Below, piece by piece: positions 24,826 through 34,600 of a DNA stretch of 64,000 nucleotides (position 1 is its first letter; the number at the start of each line of letters is the position of its first letter). The translations under genes were made by a program, and so were the position numbers. Under the pieces are notes generated by a model that was not told the origin of the DNA, did not search any database, and saw only the letters and a list, made by a program, of their open reading frames with translations. This DNA is from CAZAIO01 sp964485235. GTDB lineage: Bacteria; Chloroflexota; Dehalococcoidia; GIF9; UBA5629. The stretch spans positions 8,663 to 72,662 of the forward strand of contig CAZAIO010000001.1 of assembly GCA_964485235.1 (NCBI GenBank), given 5' to 3'.

Positions 24826-24880
24826 ACTATTATATGTCCCGTTCTCTATTAATAAAAACTTATTATTGAAAGGAGTGAAA

Positions 24881-26242
24881 ATGGAACGATACAAGTATGT
24901 TTTAGATGAAAAAGAGATGCCGACTCAATGGTATAATATCCAGGCAGATTTTCCGGAACCTTTACCCCCGGTACTGCATCCCGCCACGGGAAATCCGGTT
25001 ACACCGGATGATCTTGCGCCTCTCTTTCCAATGGAATGCATCATGCAAGAGGTAAGTACAGAGCGGTGGATTGAAATCCCCGAGGAAGTACAGGATGTTT
25101 ATAAGACATGGAGGCCAACAGTTTTACACCGTGCCCACCGGCTCGAAAAGGCCCTGGACACACCCGCAAAGATTTTCTATAAATATGAGGGGACCAGTCA
25201 GGCAGGAAGCCATAAACCCAATACTGCCATCGCACAAGCGTACTACAACAAAAAAGAAGGCATCAAGAGAATAACGACAGAGACCGGTGCCGGTCAGTGG
25301 GGCAGCGCACTATCACTCGCCGGTGCATTCTTCGGAATTGAAATAAAAGTATATATGGTCTCTGTAAGCTATCACCAGAAGCCTTATCGCCGGATCATGA
25401 TGGAAGTATGGGGAGCCAAGTGTGTTCCCAGCCCAAGCCGTGATACAAAAGCAGGACGGGATGCACTGGCAAAGGACCCGAACAGTCCGGGTAGCCTTGG
25501 CCTGGCAATCAGTGAAGCTGTGGAAGAATGCGTCTCCCGCGATGATACCCATTATTCTCTCGGGAGCGTACTGAACCACGTCCTGTTACACCAGACCATC
25601 AACGGGCTTGAGACAAAGATATTAATGGAACGGGCGGGCGTCTACCCTGATATCATTATCGGATGTGTCGGTGGAGGATCTAACTTTGCCGGAATGTTCC
25701 TGCCGTTTCTTAAAGACAAAATCGAGGGCAAAAAGCCCGATCTGCGAATAATTAACGTAGAACCGGCAAGTTGTCCGACGTTGACTAAAGGCCCTGACGC
25801 CTATGATTTCGGAGATGTGTCCGGTCTTACTCCATTGATGAAGATGTATACACTGGGCCATGATTTTATGCCGCCTCCGGTTCATGCCGGCGGACTGCGC
25901 TATCATGGTATGGCACCCATTATCAGCCATTGTCTGCGTCTCGGACTCGTCGAAGCAAGAGCCGAGCATCAACTGGATACCTTTGAAGCAGGTATAACTT
26001 TCGCTCGCACTGAAGGTATAATCAGCGCTCCGGAAACCAACCATGCCATCAGGACAACGATAACTGAAGCTCTGAAATGTCGCGAATCAGGCGAAGCAAA
26101 GGTCATTTTAATGAACCACAGCGGACATGGCCATGTTGATATGGCTGCTTATGAAGCCTATCTGTCGGGTAAACTTCAGAACTACGAATATCCCGAAGAA
26201 CTGGTAAAGGAAGCACTGACTCATTTACCTAAAGTAGGCTAA
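24881..26242 (+). CDS. trpB: TrpB2-type tryptophan synthase beta chain
   Basis: 453 residues, the longer TrpB2 class. PLP lysine in [27 protein letters not shown], the phosphate-binding [11 protein letters not shown], and SGHGHVDM near the C-terminus. It makes tryptophan from indole and serine; TrpB2 proteins often work without TrpA as indole-salvage enzymes, and no trpA is nearby. AAAGGAG selects ATG 24881. Expression is under a Trp T-box, which backs the assignment. A terminator at 26266-26319 makes it monocistronic. Confidence 0.95.
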   Translation: MERYKYVLDEKEMPTQWYNIQADFPEPLPPVLHPATGNPVTPDDLAPLFPMECIMQEVSTERWIEIPEEVQDVYKTWRPTVLHRAHRLEKALDTPAKIFYKYEGTSQAGSHKPNTAIAQAYYNKKEGIKRITTETGAGQWGSALSLAGAFFGIEIKVYMVSVSYHQKPYRRIMMEVWGAKCVPSPSRDTKAGRDALAKDPNSPGSLGLAISEAVEECVSRDDTHYSLGSVLNHVLLHQTINGLETKILMERAGVYPDIIIGCVGGGSNFAGMFLPFLKDKIEGKKPDLRIINVEPASCPTLTKGPDAYDFGDVSGLTPLMKMYTLGHDFMPPPVHAGGLRYHGMAPIISHCLRLGLVEARAEHQLDTFEAGITFARTEGIISAPETNHAIRTTITEALKCRESGEAKVILMNHSGHGHVDMAAYEAYLSGKLQNYEYPEELVKEALTHLPKVG

Positions 26243-26265
26243 TATTAGTACCTGACAATCGTAAT

Positions 26266-26319
26266 AAACAGGCCTGGGACTAAAAATATATAAATATTTG
26301 CGTCCCCGGCCTGTTTTAT
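26266..26319 (+). terminator. Terminator after trpB2
   Basis: AAACAGGCC at 26266-26274 pairs with GGCCTGTTT at 26308-26316; inside, GGGAC pairs with GTCCC after one mismatch. The 3' arm runs into TTTTATA. The loop is AT-rich and about 20 bases. Confidence 0.75.
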
Positions 26320-26449
26320 ATTATGTAAATTATATGATAGTTATATTGTCAAACATAATACCTGCATCATTAATTCTTCTTAATAATTTATTTACTTTGT
26401 ATACTTAAAATAGTAAATCTATGGATAATCCTTTACAGTTATTTCATCG

Positions 26450-26478
26450 TTGTCAATATAAAAACGCTATGCTACAAT
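26450..26478 (+). promoter_or_regulatory. Promoter of the HtrA-like protease gene
   Basis: TTGTCA at 26450-26455 and TACAAT at 26473-26478, 17-bp spacer, ending 19 bases before the start codon; transcription starts near 26485, giving a very short leader. Confidence 0.75.
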
Positions 26479-26497
26479 CAATTTAAGGTTACAGATA

Positions 26498-27637
26498 ATG
26501 AAGAATATAAAATTAAAAAGCATTATTTTTATCGCCCTTGTGCTTATTTTTATGCTGGGCACAACCGGATGTATCATCACGATAACAGAGCCTGAAACAC
26601 CAGGTGAGCCAACTCAATCGACAACCATTCAAACGCCGGTAGTTCCTATAGATCCCGGTTGGACGGGAAGCACATTTGTCGACAGCTCGCAGACACTACC
26701 AAGCATTGCGGATGTCGTCGAACAGGTCTTTCCTTCTGTAGTGACGATAACCACTGAAGTAGTCACTCAGGATATTTTCCAGATGCCAAGGACCCAGTCG
26801 GGTGCAGGTTCGGGCTGGATTTTCCGGGAAGACGGTATTATCGTAACCAACAACCACGTAGTTGAAGGAGCAGAAAAGTTAACCATAGAACTGTCCGACG
26901 GACGCACATTTCAGACCAGTCCTGATAATGTTTTCAGGGACCCTGTTACGGATCTTGCTATCGTAAAAATAAATACTAAAGGTCTTCCCGCTCTGGAAAT
27001 AGCAGATTCAAACCGGTTGAGAGTCGGTGAATGGGTGATTGCGCTTGGCAATCCACTGGGACAGGGCATTCGTGCAAAAGAAGGCACTGTCAGCGGATTA
27101 AAAGTGTCTTTATCTATGGATGAAGGTCAAAGCCTTGATGATCTTATAGAAACATCTGCGGCAATTAACCCGGGCAACAGCGGCGGTCCGCTTGTTAATA
27201 TGTCCGGTAATGTAGTCGGTATCACAAGTGCCAAAATATCGGCAGTAGGTGTAGAAGGAATGGGATATGCGATAAGCTCGCAAACCGCCATGCCGATAAT
27301 AGACGAACTGATCAATGAAGGATATATTACCCGGCCGTATCTTGGCGTAGGACTCTACACGGTCGACCAATTCGTCGCCACTGTTAATCGTCTGCCTGTC
27401 GATCAAGGAGTTATTATCACCTATGTTGAACCGGGAGGACCTGCCGATAAAGCCGGACTGAAACAGTATGATATTATTACCCGTTTCGACAATGAAGATA
27501 TTACTAATGCCGAAGAACTGCGAAAAGCAATACATTCAGCTCAGATAGGGACTGACGTTGATGTTACGGTCGTCAGGGATTCAGGTACGCTCAACAAGAC
27601 TGTTGTACTCAGTAAAAATCCAGCGCCGGGAAGCTAG
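26498..27637 (+). CDS. HtrA/DegP-type serine protease, membrane-anchored lipoprotein
   Basis: 379 residues. N-terminal lipoprotein signal with lipobox-like GTTGC, then a Pro/Thr-rich linker (about residues 30-65). The trypsin-like domain has the catalytic triad: His in VTNNHVVEG (about 119), Asp in PVTDLAIVK (about 151) and Ser in NPGNSGGPL (about 227). One C-terminal PDZ domain follows (YLGVGLYTVDQF; GGPADKAGLKQYDII). It would degrade or refold damaged extracytoplasmic proteins. It has its own promoter and is convergent with ileS, 21 bases away. Confidence 0.93.
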   Translation: MKNIKLKSIIFIALVLIFMLGTTGCIITITEPETPGEPTQSTTIQTPVVPIDPGWTGSTFVDSSQTLPSIADVVEQVFPSVVTITTEVVTQDIFQMPRTQSGAGSGWIFREDGIIVTNNHVVEGAEKLTIELSDGRTFQTSPDNVFRDPVTDLAIVKINTKGLPALEIADSNRLRVGEWVIALGNPLGQGIRAKEGTVSGLKVSLSMDEGQSLDDLIETSAAINPGNSGGPLVNMSGNVVGITSAKISAVGVEGMGYAISSQTAMPIIDELINEGYITRPYLGVGLYTVDQFVATVNRLPVDQGVIITYVEPGGPADKAGLKQYDIITRFDNEDITNAEELRKAIHSAQIGTDVDVTVVRDSGTLNKTVVLSKNPAPGS

Positions 27638-27658
27638 AGGCTTACCTTTCGGGATATA

Positions 27659-30600
27659 TTATTCTGCCGCTTTATTGATACCGAAAATAACTTCTTTGCC
27701 GGACAATTTATGTTTTTCAGTATAACTTTCTACAGGGGGTGTTTCCGCAATAAGATCGCGTGACAGGGTCTCCTGGCGAATATAATCCCCGAACTTTTCC
27801 ATAACTGTTGCAAGAGAATTGTCGTCGGAATAATACACTATTATAGAATCAGTTATATCCAGCCCGGCGGAACGTCTCATGGTCTGCAAACGCCTCACTA
27901 CCTCACGAGCTATACCTTCAGCTTTCAATTCCGGAGATAACTCTGTATCTACCGCAACCCAGAGATCGCCTTCCGTGACCGCAATAATACCGGGAGCACC
28001 ATCCTCTACAGCATTCTCTATATACTCGATACTTTTTACATTTAATTCATCGAGTATCTGATTATCCAGTCTCACCAGGTAGTTTTGTTCCGTCTCCGAT
28101 TTAATTCTTACAAGTACTTTCGGTAAAGGTTGCCTGACCTTTACTCCCGCTTTTGCCCTGGCGGCACGGCCGAGACTACACACCTTCATTACAAGGTCGG
28201 TAGCATCATCGAGCTTTCGGTCTATTAAGGATCTATCTGCAACGGGAAATTCAGTAAGATGAACACTTTGCGCGGCATCCGTATCGACAGACAATACCAT
28301 GTTCCGGTAAAGCGCTTCAGCTACAAACGGGATAAAAGGAGCAAGCAGCTTTGAGAGGACAACGAGGCACCGGTAGAGCGTATAGTATGCCGACATTTTA
28401 TCGTCATCACTCTGGCTTTTCCAAAAACGGCGACGGCTGCGTCTTACATACCAGTTTGAAAGGTCGTTGACAAAAATCTCTATTTTCCGCCCGCCTGTAG
28501 TTGGATCATAATGCTCGAGCGCATCCTCAACATCGATAATAAGCTGGTTCAATCTTGAAAGAGCCCATTTGTCCAGGTCAGATGATGTGGTAACTTCCCT
28601 GTTGTCAGGACTAAACTGGTCGATATTGGCATACATGACAAAAAAGGAGTACGTATTCCAGAGTGTAAGCATAAAATTGCGCACGACCTCTGAAACCATA
28701 TCGGTGGAAAAACGCCGTACATTTCCTGCCGGAGAAGAGGTGAAAAGATACCATCTGACTGCATCGGCACCGTATTCATCGAGCACTTTCCACGGGTCGA
28801 CAACATTTCCTTTCGCCTTGCTCATTTTTTCGCCTTCGGCGTCGAGAATATGGCCGAGACAGATTACGTTTTCAAAGCAATTTTTCCCGAAAAGCAACGT
28901 TGAAAGTGCATGCAGACTATAGAACCAACCGCGCGTCTGGTCGACAGCTTCACAAATATAATCGGCGGGGAAACTGTGCTCAAATACATCGTTATTTTCA
29001 AAAGGATAGTGGAATTGCGCAAGCGGCATATTTCCGGAATCAAACCAGCAGTCGATTACTTCCGGCTGCCTTTTCATTGTTCCGCCACACCCGGGACAGG
29101 AGAAAGTGATATTATCTACGTACGGACGATGAAGGTCCAATGATTCAGTAAGTCCGCTGATTCCGGGTTTATCACGCAGTTCGGAAACACTTCCTATACA
29201 TTCATAATGCCCGCATTCCGGACAATTCCAGATACAAAGCGGTGTTCCCCAGTAACGTTCTCGCGAAAACGCCCAGTCGATGTTATTATTCAGCCAATCT
29301 CCAAAACGGCCGTATTTAATATGGTCCGGGTACCAGTTGATACGCGCATTACCGGCGATAAGCTCTTCTTTTTTCGCAGTTGTCCTGATGTACCATGTCC
29401 GTTTCGCATAATAAAGCAACGGTGACTCACAACGCCAGCAAAAAGGATAAGTATGCTTTATAGTCTCGCTCCTGAATAAAAGACCGCGCGCTTTCAGGTC
29501 TTCAAGCACCATCGGGTCTGCATCTTTGACGAATTTACCCGAAAACGGATAAGTGCCGGTCATTTTGCCTTCCAGGCTGACCGGTTGTACAAAATCGAGA
29601 CCATTAATCTTGCCTGCATCAAAATCCACTTCCCCGAAAGCAGGTGCAACATGTACAATACCCGTTCCGTCATCCAGCGACACAAAATCCGCGCCTATCA
29701 CATGATAGGTAAGATCGGGAACAGTTTCCTGTACCTCGAATTCTTCTCGTATAGAACCAGCATTAACATGATTATCGGTCCGCGGACGTCTCCGCTCTAC
29801 TCCGAACTTATGAGGATTAAAGAGCGGTTCATAGGTTGCATTCACCAGTGTATCGCCCTTTACTATTTCTTCAATCCGGGCATCACCGAGCCCTACCGAT
29901 GCGAGCAGGTCTACCGCCATGATTAGATATTCATCATTGACTTCAATAACAGCGTATTCAGCTTCAGGTGCAATAGCCAGTGCAGTATTACCCGGTAATG
30001 TCCACGGTGTCGTAGTCCATGCCAGGAAATATGCATTCTTTTCAGAAAAACATTTCTCCAGCTTCCGGATAACCGTGTCCGAAAGCTTCGTATGCCTGAG
30101 TGAGTCCTGCACAAGTTTAAACTTTATGTAAACTGATGGGTCTTCTGTATCTTCACGATACCCCAGGGCTACTTCATGGGAACTAAGCGATGTTCCACAT
30201 CTCGGACAATGCGGGGTCGTCTTGTACCCCTGATACACCAGTCCCTTATCCCACAATTGTTTGATAGTCCACCAGCCGGACTCGATATAGTTATTATCTA
30301 GTGTGATATAGGGGTGGTCCAGATCAAGCCAGAAGCCGATGCGTTTGGTTATCGCATTCCAACCGTCCAGATATTTAAAAACGCTTTCCCTGCAAAGTGC
30401 ATTGAACTCGGCTACTCCATATTGTTCGATCTCTGCCTTACCTGAAAAACCAAGCTTCTTCTCTATTTCCAGTTCAACAGGGAGTCCGTGTGTATCCCAT
30501 CCGGCTTTTCTGGGTGCATAAAAGCCTTTCATACATTTATAACGCGGCATGATATCTTTGAACACCCTTGACAGGACGTGATGAATTCCGGGGTTACCGT

Positions 30601-30751
30601 TCGCAGTAGGAGGGCCGTCATAGAGGGTATATTGTGTTGCCCCGCGGCGAGCTTCAACACTCTTCTCAAATATTTTTTGGTCTTCCCAAAAATCAAGGAT
30701 TTCCTTTTCCAGCTGCGGAAAATTAATCCTGCTGTTTACCGGTTTAAACAT
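27659..30751 (-). CDS. ileS: Isoleucyl-tRNA synthetase, type 2 (eukaryote-like), GxHH signature
   Basis: 1030 residues, the length of IleRS2. Instead of the class I HIGH signature, the ATP site reads NPGIHHVL (Gly55-Ile-His57-His58), the swapped GxHH form. The KMSKS loop is GEKMSKAKGNVVDP (about residue 640), and WFDSGNMP and the CP1 editing region are present. IleRS2 enzymes resist mupirocin, and the GxHH version has been linked to very strong resistance; that is a prediction here. It is the last gene of the ribosomal/YidC operon, two bases after jag. Confidence 0.96.
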   Translation of the reverse strand: MFKPVNSRINFPQLEKEILDFWEDQKIFEKSVEARRGATQYTLYDGPPTANGNPGIHHVLSRVFKDIMPRYKCMKGFYAPRKAGWDTHGLPVELEIEKKLGFSGKAEIEQYGVAEFNALCRESVFKYLDGWNAITKRIGFWLDLDHPYITLDNNYIESGWWTIKQLWDKGLVYQGYKTTPHCPRCGTSLSSHEVALGYREDTEDPSVYIKFKLVQDSLRHTKLSDTVIRKLEKCFSEKNAYFLAWTTTPWTLPGNTALAIAPEAEYAVIEVNDEYLIMAVDLLASVGLGDARIEEIVKGDTLVNATYEPLFNPHKFGVERRRPRTDNHVNAGSIREEFEVQETVPDLTYHVIGADFVSLDDGTGIVHVAPAFGEVDFDAGKINGLDFVQPVSLEGKMTGTYPFSGKFVKDADPMVLEDLKARGLLFRSETIKHTYPFCWRCESPLLYYAKRTWYIRTTAKKEELIAGNARINWYPDHIKYGRFGDWLNNNIDWAFSRERYWGTPLCIWNCPECGHYECIGSVSELRDKPGISGLTESLDLHRPYVDNITFSCPGCGGTMKRQPEVIDCWFDSGNMPLAQFHYPFENNDVFEHSFPADYICEAVDQTRGWFYSLHALSTLLFGKNCFENVICLGHILDAEGEKMSKAKGNVVDPWKVLDEYGADAVRWYLFTSSPAGNVRRFSTDMVSEVVRNFMLTLWNTYSFFVMYANIDQFSPDNREVTTSSDLDKWALSRLNQLIIDVEDALEHYDPTTGGRKIEIFVNDLSNWYVRRSRRRFWKSQSDDDKMSAYYTLYRCLVVLSKLLAPFIPFVAEALYRNMVLSVDTDAAQSVHLTEFPVADRSLIDRKLDDATDLVMKVCSLGRAARAKAGVKVRQPLPKVLVRIKSETEQNYLVRLDNQILDELNVKSIEYIENAVEDGAPGIIAVTEGDLWVAVDTELSPELKAEGIAREVVRRLQTMRRSAGLDITDSIIVYYSDDNSLATVMEKFGDYIRQETLSRDLIAETPPVESYTEKHKLSGKEVIFGINKAAE

Positions 30752-30753
30752 TG

Positions 30754-31410
30754 CTAATGATGTTTCCTTAGCTGGATGACCACTTTTCTTCTCTCTCCGA
30801 AATCTATGCTGTGTGTTGAGACATCCGGATTCTCAGCCAGTGCCAGATGGATAATACGTCGCTCATCCGCCGGCATAGGCTCAAGATTCATAGACCGTTT
30901 GCTCGTTTTTACCTGTTCGGCAACACGCAGCGCCAGATTTTTCAGTGCATTATACCGTCGCTTTTTATAACCTTCGATATCTACTGTAATTGGTGCCCAT
31001 AGCTTGAACTTCTCAGCGACAATAAGCTTGACCATATATTGCAGCGACGATAAAGCCTGACCACGCCTGCCTATCAATACTCCAAGGTCATCACCTTCAA
31101 TATTCAAAGTAATCTGCTGGCTATCTTCCTCTGATTCAATGATTTTAATTTCAGCCGCAAGCCCCAGATGTTTAAGAAGCGTTTCCAATACTGATTTTGC
31201 TTCTTCAGCAATGTTGTTTTGTTCTACATTATTATCAAGAAACCTTACCTTAACTCTGGCTTCTTCCGCCCCTACCCCCAGCACTCCCGATCTGCCTTTC
31301 TTCACCACGTCTATCTCCACCTGGTTTTTGGTAGCACCAAGCTGCACTAAAGCTGACTCTACAGCTTCATCAACTGTTCTGGCATTTACTTCAATTTCTT
31401 TTTTATTCAC
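30754..31410 (-). CDS. jag: RNA-binding protein Jag/KhpB
   Basis: 218 residues: N-terminal Jag domain (VDEAVESALVQLGATKNQVEI, GVLGVGAEEARVKV), central KH domain with GVLIGRRGQALSSLQYMV, and C-terminal R3H domain (MNLEPMPADERRIIHLAL). It starts with GTG, whose GTGA overlaps the yidC stop. It binds RNA and, with KhpA, influences cell division and envelope functions in other bacteria. The position directly after yidC is widely conserved. Confidence 0.95.
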   Translation of the reverse strand: MNKKEIEVNARTVDEAVESALVQLGATKNQVEIDVVKKGRSGVLGVGAEEARVKVRFLDNNVEQNNIAEEAKSVLETLLKHLGLAAEIKIIESEEDSQQITLNIEGDDLGVLIGRRGQALSSLQYMVKLIVAEKFKLWAPITVDIEGYKKRRYNALKNLALRVAEQVKTSKRSMNLEPMPADERRIIHLALAENPDVSTHSIDFGERRKVVIQLRKHH

Positions 31411-32234
31411 TTCTTAAATAATCCCTTTTTCTTCTCGTATGCTTTGCTTACTACTTTTGATTGTTGCTCCGCAGCAGGTAATTTTGGAGTTGGCGCTGCT
31501 TTCTTTATAGTCGGAGTAAATTTAAGATAGCCCCATCCACCTGTGGCAAAATATTGAATCGCAATACCTATAAGATTCGATACCACCCAGTACAAAGCAA
31601 GTCCACTCGGGAATGATAGTGTAAACAGACCGAACATTAACGGCATCATTAATGTCGTCATTTGTGTCATCGATTGCTGTTTAGGATCAGTAGGAGGCGC
31701 AGTAACCATTTTTTGCTGTATCCACATCGAGCCGCCTACCAGAATTGCCAGGACAAATGTTGAGTCCGGCTTCGACAGGTGGAGCCATAGAAATTGTTCG
31801 TTCAATGGTATAGCGTGTGTAACTACTGTCCATTCATAAAGATGCCGGGACAGGTCGAGCAAATTTTCCGGTGTTGCTGCAAGAGCCCGGATAATAGCCT
31901 GATAAAGTGCAATCCATATAGGGAACTGTAATAACATCGGCCACATGCATCCCAGCGGGTTAATTCCGGCCTCTTTATACAGCGCCATAATCTCCTGCTG
32001 CAGTTTTTGCTGGTTCCTGCCGTACTTCTTTTGAAGCTCCTGAATTCTAGGCTGTAGGGACTGCATGGCTTTGGTCGATCGTGTCTGGCGTACGGTAAGC
32101 GGATACATTATCAGACGGACAACGATCGTAAGCAAGATAATTGCAACTCCGAAATTGTCCATCAACATCGTACTTAATGCGATAAGACAATTAATTACCG
32201 GATTGAGTATTATTAAATTCCAAATTTCAATCAT
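31407..32234 (-). CDS. yidC: Membrane protein insertase YidC
   Basis: 275 residues, the short YidC/Oxa1 type of monoderm bacteria, without a large periplasmic domain. The first conserved helix carries the groove arginine (LTIVVRLIMYPLT), followed by the cytoplasmic hairpin (SLQPRIQELQKKYG) and NPLGCMWPMLLQFPIWIALY. It inserts membrane proteins with or without SecYEG. No lipobox is seen. It lies eight bases after the PQQ-type propeller gene and overlaps jag. Confidence 0.95.
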   Translation of the reverse strand: MIEIWNLIILNPVINCLIALSTMLMDNFGVAIILLTIVVRLIMYPLTVRQTRSTKAMQSLQPRIQELQKKYGRNQQKLQQEIMALYKEAGINPLGCMWPMLLQFPIWIALYQAIIRALAATPENLLDLSRHLYEWTVVTHAIPLNEQFLWLHLSKPDSTFVLAILVGGSMWIQQKMVTAPPTDPKQQSMTQMTTLMMPLMFGLFTLSFPSGLALYWVVSNLIGIAIQYFATGGWGYLKFTPTIKKAAPTPKLPAAEQQSKVVSKAYEKKKGLFKK

Positions 32235-32242
32235 AAATTACA

Positions 32243-33439
32243 TTACTCAATTTTTGTATCAAATTCCCAGAGTTGATTGCCGCTTTGTATATCAATAGCA
32301 TATATTTTATGGTTCCTTGCATGAACAAAAATAGTATCACCCTCTGCGAAAAGCGGAGCCATAACGGTTGCATCGATTGAAACTTGAAGTAATGAAGAAC
32401 CGGTGGTTTTATCGATAGAATGTAATTCTCCGGACTCTGAAACAACAACCACACGATTGCCCGTCAATACAGGCGGCGATACGATCGGGTCGTCAACAGT
32501 GAACTTCCATAGTTCCTTACCGGTTTGCAGATCTATAGCATAAAGAGTTTTATCGAGACATGCGGCGTAAACTGTTGTTCCCTCTACCACAGGAGCAGCC
32601 CAGAACCAGTTCTCTCCTTTGAATTGCCATAAAAGACTGCCGTCCTGCTTGTTGAGCGCATAAAGATAACGGTCGAAGGCGCCGTACAATATTGTATTGC
32701 CGGAACAAACGGGTGAAGATGCCATAGATGCGGGCAATTTCTTTTGCCATAATTCATTACCATCTTCTGCATTAAGCGCATAGAGATTTCCATCGTAGCT
32801 ACCGATATAGACCACTCCGTCACTCACTGCCGGTGATGTCCATATCCGTTGTTCAGTGAGTTTGACCTCCCATTTTTTCGCCACATATTCGGCATCAATT
32901 GCATACACGCTTCCGTTGGAACTAGTAATATAAATAATACCCTTATCGATCACCATATTTCCCACCACTTTACCAATCCCCTCCCCCTGCACGGGATATT
33001 TCTTACCTATTTCTCCCGCTACTTTTTCGTCGCGATATAACGCATATAATTGACCGTCATTTGCACTATACGTAGCTACAAATACGTATTCATCTGATAA
33101 TACCGGGGTACTGTAAATTACAGCGCCTGCGGATTGTTGTTGCCCGCATGAAAACATAGGCCCGCATAATCCACCGGCAGGAGCCGCAGATTTTACATCA
33201 GTTGCAATCCATTCGCCTTCACTACTGGGGAAAGCAAGGCCTTTACTGCGAGCAGAAGGATTTATAGCCAGTAAATTACCGTCCATAGATCCGACATAAA
33301 GAATACCATCCATAGTCGCAAAACCGGACCAGCCTTGGGCAGCCGGACCGCCACAACCCGTTGTAGTGCCGGTAGCCGACATACACCCCGTACAGACAGC
33401 GAGCAGGACTATGGTTATCAGCAAACTGATTTTTCTCAT
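32243..33439 (-). CDS. PQQ-repeat beta-propeller lipoprotein (BamB-like fold)
   Basis: 398 residues. Lipoprotein signal ending AVCTGC, then repeated PQQ-type blades: GILYVGSMDGNLLAINP, DGVVYIGSYDGNLYALNAED, NTILYGAFDRYLYALNKQDG and TTVYAACLDKTLYAIDLQTG. It should sit on the outer face of the cytoplasmic membrane. BamB has this fold in outer-membrane assembly, but nothing else here suggests an outer membrane. Its place between yidD and yidC in a tight operon suggests a role in membrane-protein insertion or folding quality control; this is inference. Extra cysteines lie in the first 100 residues (GLCGPMFSCGQQ). Confidence 0.88.
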   Translation of the reverse strand: MRKISLLITIVLLAVCTGCMSATGTTTGCGGPAAQGWSGFATMDGILYVGSMDGNLLAINPSARSKGLAFPSSEGEWIATDVKSAAPAGGLCGPMFSCGQQQSAGAVIYSTPVLSDEYVFVATYSANDGQLYALYRDEKVAGEIGKKYPVQGEGIGKVVGNMVIDKGIIYITSSNGSVYAIDAEYVAKKWEVKLTEQRIWTSPAVSDGVVYIGSYDGNLYALNAEDGNELWQKKLPASMASSPVCSGNTILYGAFDRYLYALNKQDGSLLWQFKGENWFWAAPVVEGTTVYAACLDKTLYAIDLQTGKELWKFTVDDPIVSPPVLTGNRVVVVSESGELHSIDKTTGSSLLQVSIDATVMAPLFAEGDTIFVHARNHKIYAIDIQSGNQLWEFDTKIE

Positions 33440-33488
33440 TCTTTTACCTGTTCAATCAATATCATAAAACACAACATATCAAATATAT

Positions 33489-33698
33489 TCAAGGTACCGG
33501 GTCATAGCCGCCCTGAGACCACGGATGACAACGGCAAATCCTCCCGGTTGCCATTATACATCCTTTTAACAGCCCGTATTTACCAATAGCTTCACATGCA
33601 TACTGCGAACAGGTCGGCATATATCTACACGAAGGCGGCGTCACTTGAGATATGGTAGTTTGATATAGCTTAATAAGCTTAAGTACTAACTGTTTCAT
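33489..33698 (-). CDS. yidD: Membrane protein insertion efficiency factor YidD
   Basis: 69 residues. The family core is complete: [30 protein letters not shown] and [18 protein letters not shown]. It aids YidC-dependent insertion. Its 5' end overlaps the 3' end of rnpA by 20 bases, the classic arrangement. Confidence 0.95.
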   Translation of the reverse strand: MKQLVLKLIKLYQTTISQVTPPSCRYMPTCSQYACEAIGKYGLLKGCIMATGRICRCHPWSQGGYDPVP

Positions 33699-34041
33699 CC
33701 TTATAAAGTAACAGATCGGCTCGATCCAGTAGTTTCATTATCGAACGATGCAGTACATTAAAATCAGCATTGTTAATATCCTGACGGGCAATGAAGACTA
33801 TATCCCAACCCGGTTTAATCTGTATCACCCGAACAATCTCTTTTAATACACGCCTGGTACGATTTCGAACTACGGCATTACCGATGCTTTTCGTTACTGA
33901 AAAACCATATCTGGTAAATCCTAAATCATTTATTACCGACTTCACTACCAGATATCTATCGGCTTTTGCACTACCCTGTTCGTATACTCTGAGAAAACAG
34001 GCCCTCTTTTTCAAAGACCATTTTCTTCTCATATCCACCAT
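33679..34041 (-). CDS. rnpA: Ribonuclease P protein component
   Basis: 120 residues with the RNR motif [15 protein letters not shown] and the N-terminal [11 protein letters not shown] segment. It binds RNase P RNA for tRNA 5' processing. The start ATG overlaps the rpmH stop (TAATG); a second ATG three codons in (MRRKWSL) is an alternative start. Confidence 0.95.
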   Translation of the reverse strand: MVDMRRKWSLKKRACFLRVYEQGSAKADRYLVVKSVINDLGFTRYGFSVTKSIGNAVVRNRTRRVLKEIVRVIQIKPGWDIVFIARQDINNADFNVLHRSIMKLLDRADLLLYKDETVST

Positions 34042-34181
34042 TAATTAGGAGTTAGTCGCCAGCGTCCCTTTAATCGTCTTTGTTTAAGTACCTGCTTGCC
34101 ACCACGAGTCGCTATTCTACTTCGAAACCCGTTCTTGCGCTTTCGATAAGTCTTCTTAGGCTGATAGGTTCTCTTCGGCAT
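34041..34181 (-). CDS. rpmH: Ribosomal protein L34
   Basis: 46 residues beginning [10 protein letters not shown] and ending [10 protein letters not shown], with the usual [19 protein letters not shown] core. It overlaps the 3' end of rpsR by 26 bases in another frame and its stop overlaps the rnpA start by one base. GGAGG inside rpsR serves as its ribosome site. Normally dnaA lies upstream of rpmH; here it is rpsR. Confidence 0.95.
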   Translation of the reverse strand: MPKRTYQPKKTYRKRKNGFRSRIATRGGKQVLKQRRLKGRWRLTPN

Positions 34182-34569
34182 CCTGGGTTTCCTCCGTAGC
34201 GGCGACTTCGCCTTTTGCTGTTTCTTCTACTCTTTCTTCAACTTTCGCTACAACTTTTTCTTCAATTCTCGCCTCGCTCCTCATCGCTCTTCCCTCAAAT
34301 ACCGGCCCAAAATGTGTAGGAGCATATGGTAATAATGCTAAAAAGCGTGCTCTTTTAATCGCGGTAGCCAGATGTCTCTGGTGTTTGGCACAAACACCGG
34401 TCCGGCGACGGGGTTCAATCTTCCCCCTATCAGATATATATTTACTCAGTCGAGTAATATCTTTATAGTCAATTTCGGCATTATCCACACAGAAAGCACA
34501 TACTTTCGGCTTCATTACGAAACGCCGGACTCTGTGTGTTTTCGTCTTTATTCCACGGCCTTTTACCAT
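34156..34569 (-). CDS. rpsR: Ribosomal protein S18 with long acidic C-terminal extension
   Basis: 137 residues, against about 75-90 normally. The core is standard: [19 protein letters not shown] and [15 protein letters not shown]. Cys residues CAFC and GVC mark the zinc-binding (C+) S18 type. After LLPYAPTHF there is a charged tail of about 45 residues rich in Glu, Val and Ala ([14 protein letters not shown]). The last 26 bases overlap rpmH. The start at 34569 has only a weak GAGG; Met19 is an alternative. Confidence 0.93.
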   Translation of the reverse strand: MVKGRGIKTKTHRVRRFVMKPKVCAFCVDNAEIDYKDITRLSKYISDRGKIEPRRRTGVCAKHQRHLATAIKRARFLALLPYAPTHFGPVFEGRAMRSEARIEEKVVAKVEERVEETAKGEVAATEETQDAEENLSA

Positions 34570-34600
34570 TCCTCGATACTATCCTCTCTATAATAAAATT

